A stretch of 64,000 nt of DNA from Lysinibacillus fusiformis (GCF_016925635.1 NZ_CP070490.1:2982001-3046000), one strand, 5' to 3'; counted from the stretch's first letter, positions 9,198 to 18,271 are shown. Numbers and translations are program-made. Notes: generated by a model from the letters alone, not told the origin.

Positions 9198-10418
9198 ATG
9201 AACTCTACTTTTTGGTTAACAAATGTACGTCTTGAAACGGATTATCATTTTGAAAACGACACGATTACCAAAACGAATACGGCTTGTTTTCATCTATTCA
9301 TTAAAGGTGGAAAAATTGCAGAAATAGTTTCTGCTAATAGCCTATTAAATGATGATTACCCAAAAAAAGATATGAAACAGCTATTAGCATTGCCTTCTTT
9401 TATAGAAAAACATTGTCATTTGGATAAAACTCTCTTGAGTGACCAATGGCGGGCAGTTACACCTGTGAACAATATTTTCGAACGTTGTGAAATTGAAAAA
9501 GAGGTACTTCCAGCCTTGCATACAACTACACAGCAACGCGCTGAGGAATTACTTAGTCGTTATGTGCAGTTAGGCGTTACACATGTACGTACGCATGTGG
9601 ATTTATATCCTGAGGTAGGTTTGAAAAATTTAGAGGAGGTTCAAAAAGCTTTACAAACTTTTGAAGGGAAGTTGTCTTATGAAATCGTTGCCTTTCCGCA
9701 ACATGGTCTATTACGAACAAAGGCAACCAATTTAATAAGGGAAGCTTTACGTTGTGGGGCAGGATTTGTCGGAGGTGTCGATCCAGCTACAGTGGATGGT
9801 GATATTGAGGCTTCCCTACAACAAATGGTGGAACTCGCTGTTGAAGGAAACGCAGGAATTGACTTGCATTTGCATGACCCAGACCAATTGGGTACTTTCA
9901 CCATGAAGAGATTAGCCCAATTAACAAAAGAAGCTGGTTTACAAGGCAAAGTAGCCATTAGCCATGCCTTTGGGCTTGGAGATGTTTCACACGCTGAGGC
10001 AGAAGAAATGGCGGACATCTTATGTGATGCAGGAATTACGATTGTGACGAGTGTACCCCTACGTAGAAAGTACCCACCTGTTGGTTTATTACACAGTAAA
10101 GGAGTACCCGTTGCAATTGGGTGTGACAATATCTTTGATGTTTGGTCCCCATTTGGTAACGGAGATTTATTAGAACGAGCTGGTCGTTTGGCAAAAAGCT
10201 CAGGTTGGGGGGATGAACGCTCATTAGCCCAAACTCTTCAATTTATTACAGGGGGAAAAACCCCACTCAATCAAGCGGGTGAGCAAACATGGCCAAAAGT
10301 GGGAGATAGTGCAAATATGGTGTTCGTGGAGGCTTCTTGCTCTGCTGAAACGATTGCTCGAAGATCTCAACGCAAGGCAACTCTATTCAATGGAAACTTT
10401 GTCTATAGTTCGATTTAA
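9198..10418 (+). CDS. cytosine deaminase-like amidohydrolase, paralogue 3
   Basis: A 406-residue member of the tandem amidohydrolase family. Metal-site motifs are KHCHLDKT, DLHLHDPD, AISHAFG and GCDNIFDVWSPFGNGD, with AFPQHG for the substrate-binding Gln. It is much closer to paralogues 1 and 4 than to 2 in these loops. The C-terminus carries the shared VFVEASCSAETIARRSQRKATLFNG block, the small beta-sandwich that closes the family fold. It follows paralogue 2 by 28 bases, with GAGGAAAGGA upstream. Substrate unknown. Confidence 0.83.
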   Translation: MNSTFWLTNVRLETDYHFENDTITKTNTACFHLFIKGGKIAEIVSANSLLNDDYPKKDMKQLLALPSFIEKHCHLDKTLLSDQWRAVTPVNNIFERCEIEKEVLPALHTTTQQRAEELLSRYVQLGVTHVRTHVDLYPEVGLKNLEEVQKALQTFEGKLSYEIVAFPQHGLLRTKATNLIREALRCGAGFVGGVDPATVDGDIEASLQQMVELAVEGNAGIDLHLHDPDQLGTFTMKRLAQLTKEAGLQGKVAISHAFGLGDVSHAEAEEMADILCDAGITIVTSVPLRRKYPPVGLLHSKGVPVAIGCDNIFDVWSPFGNGDLLERAGRLAKSSGWGDERSLAQTLQFITGGKTPLNQAGEQTWPKVGDSANMVFVEASCSAETIARRSQRKATLFNGNFVYSSI

Positions 10419-10437
10419 AGCAAAAGCTTATTGATAA

Positions 10438-10473
10438 GGGATGGTATTATTAGCTTCTATTAGAAACCATCCC
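10438..10473 (+). terminator. stem-loop between amidohydrolases 3 and 4
   Basis: A perfect 8-bp stem GGGATGGT/ACCATCCC with a 20-base loop lies 20 bases after paralogue 3. It is followed by AT-rich sequence, with a T7 run only 18 bases later. It may be a weak terminator, or a stabilising 3' end that lowers expression of paralogue 4. No clear promoter is seen in the remaining 76 bases. Confidence 0.45.
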
Positions 10474-10549
10474 TATCTAAATTGATAATTTTTTTGAATT
10501 TAATTTTCTCGATATTTTAATAATTGATAGAGGAAAGGTGAAGCGGATT

Positions 10550-11785
10550 ATGCAGGGCTCGACATTTTGGATTACAAATGCGTTATTAGAAAGTGGTTTT
10601 CACTATGAGAATAATGTAGCCATTGAGACCATCACGGAAAAGGTTCATATTTTAATAGATAATGGCTTTATTACAGCTATTGTTGCTGCTAGTACACCAT
10701 TAAGCGATCAATTACCTAAAAAAGATGCAAGAAACTTATTAATTCTTCCCTCATTTATAGAAAAACATTGTCATTTAGATAAAACATTGATTGGAGACTC
10801 TTGGAGATCCTGTCGTCAAGTAGCCAACCGAATCGAGCGCTGCAACTTTGAAAAAAATTTGCTGCCTACTTTAGCAACAACAACTAAAGAAAGAGCAGAG
10901 GCGCTTTTACAAGTATTAGTAAATGCTGGATCAACGCATATTCGTACCCATGTTGATATTTATCCTGAAGCAGGACTTCATTATTTAGAAGCTGTACAGC
11001 AAGCATTGACAACATTTGATGGAAGATTATCACATGAGATTGTAGCCTTTCCACAGCATGGTTTACTACGTACAAACTCAAAAGATTTAGTGAGAGCAGC
11101 TTTACGTGAAGGGGCTAATTTGGTAGGTGGAGTCGACCCTGCTGTTATAGATGGTGATATTGAGGCATCTTTACAGCAAATGATGGATATTGCTGTGGAA
11201 GCAAATGTTGGTATTGATCTACATTTACACGATCCAAGTCATCTTGGAATTTTTACGATGAGACGTTTAGCAGCACTTACAGAAGATGCAGGCTGGCAGG
11301 GAAGAGTAACCATTAGCCATGCCTACGGGTTAGGGGAGGTTTCTTTAGCTGAGGCAGAAGATGTAGCTGACATGCTAGTAGCATCGAATATATCGCTTAT
11401 TACGAGTGTGCCTATTCATGGCCCTATACCTCCAATTGATTTATTGAGAAAAAAGGGAGTGCCCATTGCTATAGGGTGTGATAATATTTTTGATTCTTGG
11501 TCTCCTTTTGGAAATGGCGATATTCTTGACCGAGCAAGCCGTATGGCAGAGCGATTTAACTGGATTGACGAGCAATCATTAGCTCAAACACTAGGCTTTA
11601 TTACGAATGGTAAAACACCTTTAGATCAGATGGGGAAACGAATCTGGCCAAACATTGGTGATGAAGCAAGCATGGTATTTGTAGAAGCAAGTTGTTCAGC
11701 TGAAGCAATAGCTAGAAGATCTAGACGCCCCGCTGTTATGTATAAGGGAAACGTAGTTGCAGGTGAACTGAATGCAGGTGAGTAG
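10550..11785 (+). CDS. cytosine deaminase-like amidohydrolase, paralogue 4
   Basis: A 411-residue amidohydrolase with motifs KHCHLDKT, DLHLHDPSHLG, TISHAYG and GCDNIFDSWSPFGNGD, close to paralogue 3. I placed the start at the ATG at 10550 because it gives MQGSTFWITN, aligned with MNSTFWLTN and MQQEYWLMN of the sisters, and AGGAAAGG stands about 11 bases upstream. A GTG at 10538 would add four residues and cannot be excluded. The wrecked symporter gene follows, which may once have supplied its substrate. Confidence 0.82.
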   Translation: MQGSTFWITNALLESGFHYENNVAIETITEKVHILIDNGFITAIVAASTPLSDQLPKKDARNLLILPSFIEKHCHLDKTLIGDSWRSCRQVANRIERCNFEKNLLPTLATTTKERAEALLQVLVNAGSTHIRTHVDIYPEAGLHYLEAVQQALTTFDGRLSHEIVAFPQHGLLRTNSKDLVRAALREGANLVGGVDPAVIDGDIEASLQQMMDIAVEANVGIDLHLHDPSHLGIFTMRRLAALTEDAGWQGRVTISHAYGLGEVSLAEAEDVADMLVASNISLITSVPIHGPIPPIDLLRKKGVPIAIGCDNIFDSWSPFGNGDILDRASRMAERFNWIDEQSLAQTLGFITNGKTPLDQMGKRIWPNIGDEASMVFVEASCSAEAIARRSRRPAVMYKGNVVAGELNAGE

Positions 11786-11826
11786 GACAATCATTGTCGA
11801 TTGTAAATTTGAAAGGAGAACATACT

Positions 11827-12645
11827 TTGAAACTTATCAAACTATTAGCATCATTCCATACCTAGTGAAGGGTTAAGTCCGACATGGTTTATTTCTACAG
11901 TATTACTAACCTCGCTTGGGTTTTATATGTACCCACATGCATTGGGTGCGATATATGCAGGTAAAAGTGAAAAAGCATTCCGCAAAAATACAATTATTAT
12001 GCCATTATATCAATTGATATTGCTCTTTGTATTTTTTGTTGGATTTGCTGCGATTCTTCAAATTTCGACTTTGCAAGGTGATGAAGTTGACTTATCGCTA
12101 TTACGTTTATCTAAAATGGCTTTCGATCCATGGGTCATGGTGTCATTGGAGCTGCTGGCGTACTACCAGCATTAGTTCCAGGCTCAATGCTGTTACTGTC
12201 TGTCGCTACATTACTAGCAAAAAATGTTTATGGTGTATTTGTACCAACTGCTACAGAAAAACAAATTGTTCAGTTAGCCAAGTTTTTAGTACCTTTCGTT
12301 GCATTAATCGCACTGTTCTTCACATTTCAAAGTGGAACAATTGTTGCATTATTATTAATGGGGGCAAGTATGGTGACACAACTGTTTCCGTCTCTGATGT
12401 TTAGTCTGATGAAAAATAATTTTGTGACAAGGCAAGGGGCCTTTGCAGGTATCATAATGGGTGAAGCAACCGTAGCCTATATTACGCTGTCAAAAATGAC
12501 CATTGCCACTTCGTTTCCGTTGCTTCCACATTGGATGAAAGATGTCAATGTAGGGTTCATCGCTCTTTTGCTCAATGTTATGGTTATGTTGCTCGTCAGT
12601 AGGGCTACTCAAAAATCATATAAAAAGAATCCAGTAGCTTTATAA
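11827..12645 (+). pseudogene. remnant of a sodium:solute symporter (SSF family)
   Basis: Two out-of-frame pieces of one transporter. The first, in frame from about 11865 to 12175, reads PTWFISTVLLTSLGFYMYPH and AFRKNTIIMPLYQLILLFVF, typical of the middle of YodF-like SSF symporters. The second, 12130-12645, continues with HGVIGAAGVLPALVPGSMLLL, ATLLAKNVYG and further membrane helices to a natural end. The junction at about 12130-12145, inside DPW..GVIGAAG, is a frameshift. A ribosome site and TTG at 11827 start only 12 codons before a stop, so most of the N-terminal half of a usual 480-540-residue protein has been deleted. The gene cannot make a working transporter. Confidence 0.85.
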
Positions 12646-12664
12646 ACTATAAGCTTTATCATAC

Positions 12665-12709
12665 AAAACTGTATCCAAGTGTCATTACACAATGAGGGTA
12701 CAGTTTTTC
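12665..12709 (+). terminator. terminator at the end of the catabolic island
   Basis: A 12-bp stem AAAACTGTATCC/GGGTACAGTTTT with one T-G pair, and an inner GTGT/ACAC hairpin in the loop, is followed by T. It closes the island transcript 20 bases after the pseudogene. The stretch from here to sigD holds the sigD promoter and a leader of about 170 bases with no recognisable riboswitch. Confidence 0.8.
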
Positions 12710-12756
12710 TATGTCTTTAAAAAACAAAGGAATATATTAGAGACTAAGAGAAACAA

Positions 12757-12785
12757 ATGAAATTATAGTCGATTCTTGTTATAAT
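12757..12785 (+). promoter_or_regulatory. sigma-A promoter for sigD
   Basis: ATGAAA (-35, four of six) and TATAAT (-10, perfect) are 17 bases apart, and the -10 is preceded by TG at the extended position (TGTTATAAT). This is one of the best promoters in the window. It fits the need for independent sigD transcription after the che operon was cut by the island. Confidence 0.7.
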
Positions 12786-12962
12786 ATAGGAAAGATGGCA
12801 ACTGCTTATCGGGCTTTTAACTATTCAGGGCTCACGTCTAGATTAGCTTAAATGTGGATTTTTTTAAATAACCGAGAAATCCTGTTAAATGATAAATTTT
12901 AAGAGCGCAAGTAGTCGTTGGCAAAAGGGCGTGAAAAAGCGTTTTTTAGAGAGGTGGATTTC

Positions 12963-13733
12963 ATGACACAACCAATTCTGAACGATGAGCAAAAACTATG
13001 GAATCGCTGGATACATGAGCGTGATCCAGATGCTGGTGATTTACTTATAAAAAAATACATTTCTTTAGTATCTTATCATGTCCAACGTATTGGTGCAGGT
13101 TTGCCAAAAAGCGTATCACGTGACGATTTAACGAGTTTAGGGATGGTAGGGCTTTTTGATGCACTAAATAAATTTGACATTAACAGAGATTTAAAATTTG
13201 ATACATATGCTTCGTTTAGAGTAAGAGGAGCCATCATAGATGGTTTACGAAAAGAAGACTGGTTACCGCGGTCAGCACGCGAAAAAGCCAAAAAATTAGA
13301 TGCTCAAATTGAACAGCTAGAGCAAAAATATATGCGTCATGTAACACCTGAGGAACTTGCGGAGCATATGAAGTTACCTGTTGAAGATGTTTATCAGACG
13401 GTGCAGGAGCATTTTTTTTCCAATGTTCTTTCTATTAATGAACAACAAGATCAAGAAGAAACAGATGGCAAGTCATTTGTCATCCGAGATGATACAACAA
13501 AAACACCTGAGCAAGCTATCATTAAATCAGAGTTATTAGATGATTTAGCTGAAAATATTCAGAAACTCAATGAAAAAGAACAGCTTGTACTAAGTTTATT
13601 TTACACAGAGGAATTAACTTTGACTGAAATTGGTGAAATGCTTGAACTATCAACATCACGCATTTCACAAATTCATTCAAAAGCGCTATTAAAGCTACGA
13701 AAGCTATTATCGAGTGAAATGATTAATGCGTAA
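12963..13733 (+). CDS. sigD: RNA polymerase sigma-D/FliA motility sigma factor
   Basis: A 256-residue sigma-28 family factor (B. subtilis SigD is 254) that transcribes late flagellar, chemotaxis and autolysin genes and is held inactive by FlgM. Region 2 includes DLTSLGMVGLFDALNKFD and KFDTYASFRVRGAIIDGLRKEDW. Region 4 has the helix-turn-helix LTLTEIGEMLELSTSRISQIHSKAL. I chose the ATG at 12963, 6 bases after GAGGTGG, giving MTQPILNDEQKLW; an upstream in-frame start at 12918 lacks such a site. In B. subtilis sigD is the penultimate gene of the fla/che operon; here it is 8.5 kb from cheD. Confidence 0.97.
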   Translation: MTQPILNDEQKLWNRWIHERDPDAGDLLIKKYISLVSYHVQRIGAGLPKSVSRDDLTSLGMVGLFDALNKFDINRDLKFDTYASFRVRGAIIDGLRKEDWLPRSAREKAKKLDAQIEQLEQKYMRHVTPEELAEHMKLPVEDVYQTVQEHFFSNVLSINEQQDQEETDGKSFVIRDDTTKTPEQAIIKSELLDDLAENIQKLNEKEQLVLSLFYTEELTLTEIGEMLELSTSRISQIHSKALLKLRKLLSSEMINA

Positions 13734-13756
13734 ATATCCTTGAGGGAGAGATTCCA

Positions 13757-14059
13757 ATGAGTTTAAAAGGTGTTGAGTTACAGATTGCTATTCCAAAAAC
13801 ATTTGAAGCAGGAAAAATGGCAGATCAGGCACAGCAACAAGTATTAGCCCAACAAGCACATGCAAATGAAGCATTAAAAAAAGAAGTTGAGCGTCAACAA
13901 AAAATTGTCAATACATCTGAAGGTATGGATGAAATTAGTGAGGATGAAGATGCAGGCGGTGAATATTTAACAGGTATTCATAAAAAGAAAAAAAAGGATC
14001 AACAAGAAAAACAGGCACAACATCCGTTTAAAGGGAATTTCGTGGATTTTAGTGGATAG
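13757..14059 (+). CDS. conserved hypothetical protein between sigD and swrB-like gene
   Basis: A 100-residue hydrophilic protein I do not recognise by function. It starts with a short ordered-looking block (MSLKGVELQIAIPKTFEAG), followed by a Gln/Ala/Glu-rich stretch likely to be a coiled coil at about 20-52. A Glu/Asp patch, a Lys-rich run and a tail HPFKGNFVDFSG complete it. No signal peptide or membrane segment. It sits 23 bases after sigD, with GAGGGAGAG upstream, and 9 bases before the swrB-like gene, so it is in the same motility transcript. It has no counterpart between sigD and swrB in B. subtilis. Confidence 0.7.
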   Translation: MSLKGVELQIAIPKTFEAGKMADQAQQQVLAQQAHANEALKKEVERQQKIVNTSEGMDEISEDEDAGGEYLTGIHKKKKKDQQEKQAQHPFKGNFVDFSG

Positions 14060-14068
14060 GAGTTTACA

Positions 14069-14647
14069 ATGACAACCATTCTAATAGCGGTGCTATTCTT
14101 TTTACAGCTCATTTCATTTTACTTTCTTATCATTTTAAACACAAAGTTAGCAAAGTTTAAAGATTTGGAAAAGAAGCAAGAACGATTAATGAGGGAAATG
14201 GACGACACCATTAGTGTGTATTTAGCTGAAATGAAAGATGAAAATGACCGTCTTATTAAAGAGTTACAAAATGTCTCACAGTCTGAAATAGCGGCTAGTA
14301 GCATGCAGCAAACCGAGCAATATGTGGCAACTCAGGAGCAGTCGCCTTTACCAGTAGTACATGAGGTAAAAAGTGATAGTTCTCTAGCCTTAGATAAAGA
14401 TGCTCGTATCTATGTACCTAAAAATATTGTCGCAAATGCTTATTCACGTCAGCAACAAACAGGTTCAAAAATGGTGCAATCAGCCCCACCTCTAAAAGTG
14501 GAGGAGCAAAAAGAACCAGAAAAATTGCTGACAGTGGAACAGCAGGTTCTAGAATTAGCAAAGCAGGGAAAATCACCAGAGGAAATAGCGAAACAACTGC
14601 AAAAGGGCAAAACAGAAATCGAGCTTTTACTGAAATTCCATCACTAA
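14069..14647 (+). CDS. swrB: SwrB/YlxL-like membrane protein
   Basis: A 192-residue protein with one N-terminal membrane segment (residues 3-25), a coiled coil at about 28-75, a low-complexity linker, and a C-terminal block VLELAKQGKSPEEIAKQLQKGKTEIELLLKF. That final helix-turn-helix-like block is the signature of the SwrB/YlxL proteins that follow sigD in Bacillus. SwrB helps activate the flagellar type III export gate and full sigma-D output in B. subtilis. Position and architecture support the call; the linker is not conserved, so the symbol rests on synteny. Confidence 0.7.
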   Translation: MTTILIAVLFFLQLISFYFLIILNTKLAKFKDLEKKQERLMREMDDTISVYLAEMKDENDRLIKELQNVSQSEIAASSMQQTEQYVATQEQSPLPVVHEVKSDSSLALDKDARIYVPKNIVANAYSRQQQTGSKMVQSAPPLKVEEQKEPEKLLTVEQQVLELAKQGKSPEEIAKQLQKGKTEIELLLKFHH

Positions 14648-14651
14648 ATTG

Positions 14652-14680
14652 TTGCGAATGGTTCAAAGCTATGGTATAGT
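14652..14680 (+). promoter_or_regulatory. sigma-A promoter for rpsB-tsf
   Basis: TTGCGA and TATAGT with an exact 17-base spacer lie about 125 bases before rpsB. The long leader could carry autogenous S2 control, as is known for rpsB in other bacteria, but I do not see a clear conserved fold. Confidence 0.65.
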
Positions 14681-14803
14681 TGCAAATGGTGTTATTAATA
14701 CACACGCATTTTGATGTAGTAAGTGGTGCTCTAAGCTTAGGGTAGCTTGTTGCAGATGATAAATGCGGAGGATAAAAACCAAACATATTAGGAGGAAATT
14801 CAC

Positions 14804-15523
14804 ATGTCAGTAATTTCTATGAAACAATTACTTGAAGCTGGTGTACATTTCGGTCACCAAACTCGTCGTTGGAACCCAAAAATGAAGAAATATATCTTCG
14901 TTGAACGTAACGGGATCTACATCATCGACTTACAAAAAACTGTTAAAAAATTAGAGGAAGCTTATGACTTCATGCGTCAAGTTGGTCAAGACGGTGGTAA
15001 AGTTCTTTTCGTTGGTACGAAAAAACAAGCACAAGAAGCGATCAAAGATGAAGCTGAACGTTCAGGCAACTACTACATCAACCAACGTTGGTTAGGTGGT
15101 ACTCTTACAAACTTCGGTACAATTCAAAAACGTGTTGCACGTATGAAACAAATCGAAAAAATGGAAGAAGAAGGAACTTTCGAAGTTCTTCCTAAAAAAG
15201 AAGTAATCCAACTTAAAAAAGAACACGAACGTCTAATCAAATTCTTAGGCGGTATCCGTGATATGCACGATCTTCCAGACGTAATGTTCGTGGTTGACCC
15301 ACGTAAAGAACGTATTGCGGTTGCAGAAGCTCGTAAATTAAACATCCCTCTAGTAGGTATTGTTGATACGAACTGTGATCCAGATGAAATCGACTACGTA
15401 ATCCCTGCTAATGATGATGCTATTCGCGCTGTTAAACTTTTAACTGCTAAAATGGCTGACGCTTTAATCGAGTCAAAACAAGGTGAAGAAGAAGCTCCAG
15501 CTGTAGAAGTTGCTGCTGAGTAA
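14804..15523 (+). CDS. rpsB: 30S ribosomal protein S2
   Basis: A 239-residue S2 protein that binds the head-body junction of the small subunit and is needed for S1/mRNA docking. Recognisable blocks are [41 protein letters not shown] and [26 protein letters not shown]. An AGGAGG site lies 9 bases before the ATG. The codon use is that of a highly expressed gene. It is followed by a terminator before tsf, so most transcripts probably stop after rpsB with limited read-through. Confidence 0.99.
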   Translation: MSVISMKQLLEAGVHFGHQTRRWNPKMKKYIFVERNGIYIIDLQKTVKKLEEAYDFMRQVGQDGGKVLFVGTKKQAQEAIKDEAERSGNYYINQRWLGGTLTNFGTIQKRVARMKQIEKMEEEGTFEVLPKKEVIQLKKEHERLIKFLGGIRDMHDLPDVMFVVDPRKERIAVAEARKLNIPLVGIVDTNCDPDEIDYVIPANDDAIRAVKLLTAKMADALIESKQGEEEAPAVEVAAE

Positions 15524-15539
15524 TTCACGTTTACAAAAA

Positions 15540-15576
15540 GGTGATAAGTGGCTCAGAACCCTTATCACCTTTTTTA
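15540..15576 (+). terminator. terminator between rpsB and tsf
   Basis: A perfect 9-bp stem GGTGATAAG/CTTATCACC, 12-base loop and seven T. It lies inside the rpsB-tsf unit and probably makes EF-Ts transcription partial relative to S2, as in other bacteria where the two levels differ. Confidence 0.85.
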
Positions 15577-15624
15577 GAACCTATCATTAAATTATGTTCA
15601 ACCAATTTGAGGAGGAAACACTAA

Positions 15625-16512
15625 ATGGCAAACATTACTGCACAATTAGTAAAAGAATTACGTGAAAAAACTGGCGCTGGTATGATGGATTGTAAAAAAG
15701 CGTTAGTACAAACAGATGGCGACTTAGAAGCAGCTATCGACTTCCTACGCGAAAAAGGTCTTTCTTCAGCTGCTAAAAAAGCTGACCGTATCGCTGCGGA
15801 AGGTACAACTTACATTTTAGAACAAGGTAACGAAGCAATCATCCTTGAAGTAAACGCTGAAACTGACTTTGTTGCGAAAAACGACAAATTCCAAGTATTA
15901 GTTGCATCTTTAGCAGAGCAATTACTTGCTGCTAAACCTGCATCAGTTGAAGCTGCTTTAGAGCTTGCAAATGCTGAAGGCGTGAAAATTGTAGATCAAA
16001 TCTCTACTGCTATTGCAACAATTGGTGAAAAAATTACACTTCGTCGTTTCGAAATTAAAACAAAATCTGATGCAGATGCATTCGGTTCTTACTTACACAT
16101 GGGTGGCCGTATTGGTGTATTAGTAACTTTAGAAGGTTCTACTGATGCAGCAGCTGCTAAAGATGTTGCTATGCACATTGCAGCAATCAACCCAACTTAT
16201 GTTTCTCGTGATGAAGTTTCTGCTGAAGAAGTTGAACGTGAGCGTAAAGTATTAACTGAACAAGCTCTTAACGAAGGTAAACCAGAAAACATCGTTGCAA
16301 AAATGGTTGAAGGTCGTCTTGGTAAATATTTCGAAGATGTTTGCTTACTTGATCAAACTTTCGTTAAAAACTCAGATCAAAAAGTACGTGATTTTGTAGC
16401 TTCAACTGGTGGTTCTGTAAACGGCTTTGTACGTTACGCTGTTGGTGAAGGTATCGAAAAACGTGAAGATAACTTTGCAGAAGAAGTAATGAGCCAAGTT
16501 AAAGGTAACTAA
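15625..16512 (+). CDS. tsf: elongation factor Ts
   Basis: A 295-residue guanine-nucleotide exchange factor for EF-Tu. The N-terminal UBA-like domain carries [19 protein letters not shown], and the core has the [13 protein letters not shown] signature that contacts EF-Tu, followed by the subdomain with [27 protein letters not shown] precedes the ATG. Length is that of B. subtilis EF-Ts (293). No promoter is visible between the preceding terminator and the gene, so it depends on read-through from rpsB. Confidence 0.99.
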   Translation: MANITAQLVKELREKTGAGMMDCKKALVQTDGDLEAAIDFLREKGLSSAAKKADRIAAEGTTYILEQGNEAIILEVNAETDFVAKNDKFQVLVASLAEQLLAAKPASVEAALELANAEGVKIVDQISTAIATIGEKITLRRFEIKTKSDADAFGSYLHMGGRIGVLVTLEGSTDAAAAKDVAMHIAAINPTYVSRDEVSAEEVERERKVLTEQALNEGKPENIVAKMVEGRLGKYFEDVCLLDQTFVKNSDQKVRDFVASTGGSVNGFVRYAVGEGIEKREDNFAEEVMSQVKGN

Positions 16513-16569
16513 TTTAGCTTGCATTTGATTCTAATCAAATAATATCTAGATTATCTAGACAAAAAAATG

Positions 16570-16600
16570 GGGAACACAACATAGCGTGTTCCCTATTTTT
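16570..16600 (+). terminator. terminator after tsf
   Basis: A perfect 8-bp stem GGGAACAC/GTGTTCCC, 8-base loop, followed by TATTTTT. An A7 run on the 5' side could let it work in both directions, although no minus-strand gene is near. Confidence 0.85.
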
Positions 16601-16652
16601 CCGAAGTGAATGAAAAATTGAAGATAATTTTCTATTCTGCCTTATTCACAAC

Positions 16653-16680
16653 TAGCAATTATTGTTAGATATACTATAAT
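16653..16680 (+). promoter_or_regulatory. probable promoter for pyrH-frr
   Basis: A perfect TATAAT at 16675-16680 lies 49 bases before pyrH. The -35 region is weak (TAGCAA, 16-base spacer). The call rests mainly on the -10 and on the terminator just upstream. Confidence 0.5.
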
Positions 16681-16728
16681 GGAAAAGGGAATAGGGATGT
16701 TTTAAATAAAGTCTTACGGAGGTTTACA

Positions 16729-17454
16729 ATGAGTGTACCGCAATATAAACGAGTAGTTATTAAACTAAGTGGTGAAGCGTTAGCTGGAGAAGCGGGCTTC
16801 GGTTTATCACCAAAAATAATCAAGTCTGTTGCAGAAGAAGTGAAAGAAGTAGTAGATCTTGATGTAGAAGTTGCTGTTGTTGTAGGTGGCGGTAATATAT
16901 GGCGTGGGAAAATAGGTAGTGAAATGGGAATGGATCGTGCAGCTGCGGACTATATGGGCATGCTGGCAACCGTAATGAACTCCCTAGCTTTACAAGATGC
17001 ACTTGAAAAATTAGGCATTGAAACACGTGTTCAATCTTCTATTGTGATGACTCAAGTAGCGGAGCCATACATTCGTCGTAAAGCAGTTAGACATCTTGAG
17101 AAAAAGCGTGTCGTTATCTTTGCAGCAGGGACAGGTAATCCGTTCTTCTCTACTGATACGACTGCCGCATTACGAGCAGCAGAAATTGACGCTGATGCAA
17201 TTTTAATGGCTAAAAACAATGTTGATGGCGTTTATTCAGCAGATCCTAAATTGGATGAGACAGCCATTAAATATGATACACTCACATACTTAGACGTTAT
17301 CCAACAAGGCTTACAAGTAATGGATTCAACGGCTTCTACTTTATGTATGGATAACGATATCCCGCTAATTGTTTTTTCAATTACGGAGCCGGGTAACATT
17401 AAACGTGCTGTACAAGGCGAGAAAATCGGAACAGTTGTTAGGAGGAATGTATAA
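16729..17454 (+). CDS. pyrH: UMP kinase
   Basis: A 241-residue bacterial UMP kinase of the amino-acid-kinase fold that makes UDP from UMP and is allosterically controlled by GTP and UTP. Motifs include [12 protein letters not shown] at the ATP loop, [25 protein letters not shown] for UMP binding, [17 protein letters not shown] and [13 protein letters not shown]. The stop TAA overlaps the ATG of frr, which implies translational coupling. A GGAGG site precedes the ATG. Confidence 0.98.
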   Translation: MSVPQYKRVVIKLSGEALAGEAGFGLSPKIIKSVAEEVKEVVDLDVEVAVVVGGGNIWRGKIGSEMGMDRAAADYMGMLATVMNSLALQDALEKLGIETRVQSSIVMTQVAEPYIRRKAVRHLEKKRVVIFAAGTGNPFFSTDTTAALRAAEIDADAILMAKNNVDGVYSADPKLDETAIKYDTLTYLDVIQQGLQVMDSTASTLCMDNDIPLIVFSITEPGNIKRAVQGEKIGTVVRRNV

Positions 17455-18011
17455 TGGCTAAACAAGTATTAGAACAAGCAAAAGAAAAAATGAACAAAAC
17501 AATCGCTGCTTTCTCACGTGAACTAGCTTCTATTCGTGCAGGTCGTGCGAATGCATCTCTATTAGATCGTATTTCGGTTGATTACTATGGAGCCCCAACA
17601 CCAATTAACCAACTTGGGGGTATTTCTGTACCTGAAGCGCGTTTATTAGTAATTACACCTTACGATAAATCAATTTTAGGTGATATTGAAAAAGCAATTA
17701 TGAAATCAGATATTGGTATCACACCAACAAATGATGGTTCTGTCATTCGTCTAATGATTCCAGCTCTAACGGAAGAGCGTCGTAAGGATCTAGTAAAACA
17801 AGTGAAAAAAGAAGCGGAAGACGCAAAAATTGCTGTACGTAATGTTCGTCGTGATGCAAATGATGATTTGAAAAAACTTGAAAAAGCTGGCGAAATCACA
17901 GAAGACGATCTACGTGGCTTTGGTGAAGATATCCAAAAATTAACAGATGAATTCATTGTGAAAGTAGATCAAGTAGCGAAAGATAAAGAAAAAGAAATTT
18001 TAGAGGTGTAA
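17454..18011 (+). CDS. frr: ribosome recycling factor
   Basis: A 185-residue RRF that, with EF-G, splits post-termination ribosomes. The long three-helix domain carries [18 protein letters not shown] and the hinge-domain segments [23 protein letters not shown] and [48 protein letters not shown] is the classic domain I helix. The start codon shares one base with the pyrH stop, and the ribosome site AGGAGG lies within the end of pyrH. Confidence 0.98.
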   Translation: MAKQVLEQAKEKMNKTIAAFSRELASIRAGRANASLLDRISVDYYGAPTPINQLGGISVPEARLLVITPYDKSILGDIEKAIMKSDIGITPTNDGSVIRLMIPALTEERRKDLVKQVKKEAEDAKIAVRNVRRDANDDLKKLEKAGEITEDDLRGFGEDIQKLTDEFIVKVDQVAKDKEKEILEV

Positions 18012-18056
18012 ACTATACTTTTACACGTCTATGATGGAACTTTTTGATGAGATGAA

Positions 18057-18086
18057 GGCGTCCTATACTTAACAGGACGTCTTTTC
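18057..18086 (+). terminator. terminator after frr
   Basis: An 8-bp stem GGCGTCCT/AGGACGTC with one G-T pair, 9-base loop, and TTTTC. The remaining 240 bases before uppS hold no ORF; the only structured part is the small inverted repeat at 18255. Confidence 0.7.
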
Positions 18087-18254
18087 TCTTTATTATTCAT
18101 AGTCAAATTGCTTACTCATGTAGAGAGCATTTATGAAATGTGAAAAGGTCATTAATGATACAATCATCGATTTTTTAACAAACTCATTCTTTAATATGTG
18201 TATAGTTCTAAAACAAGCTAGTACATACATAGTCAATTTAGAGGGAAAAAAAAG

Positions 18255-18271
18255 ACAAAAGGCGCTTTTGT
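18255..18271 (+). repeat. short perfect inverted repeat upstream of uppS
   Basis: ACAAAAG-GCG-CTTTTGT, a 7-bp stem with a 3-base loop, 51 bases before uppS. It lies between a possible -35 (AAGACA, 18251-ish) and a -10-like TATGAT at 18275, so it may be an operator or a small terminator-like hairpin. Neither role can be decided from the sequence. Confidence 0.4.

Noticed and set aside
12027..12404. Open frame of 125 codons across the symporter remnant
   Set aside because: It is the third frame of the pseudogene; the peptide is Cys-, Ser- and Tyr-rich with no membrane pattern, while the other two frames clearly continue the SSF protein.
16543..16560. CTAGATTATCTAG palindrome after tsf
   Set aside because: Short and AT-rich; the real terminator lies just downstream and explains the region.
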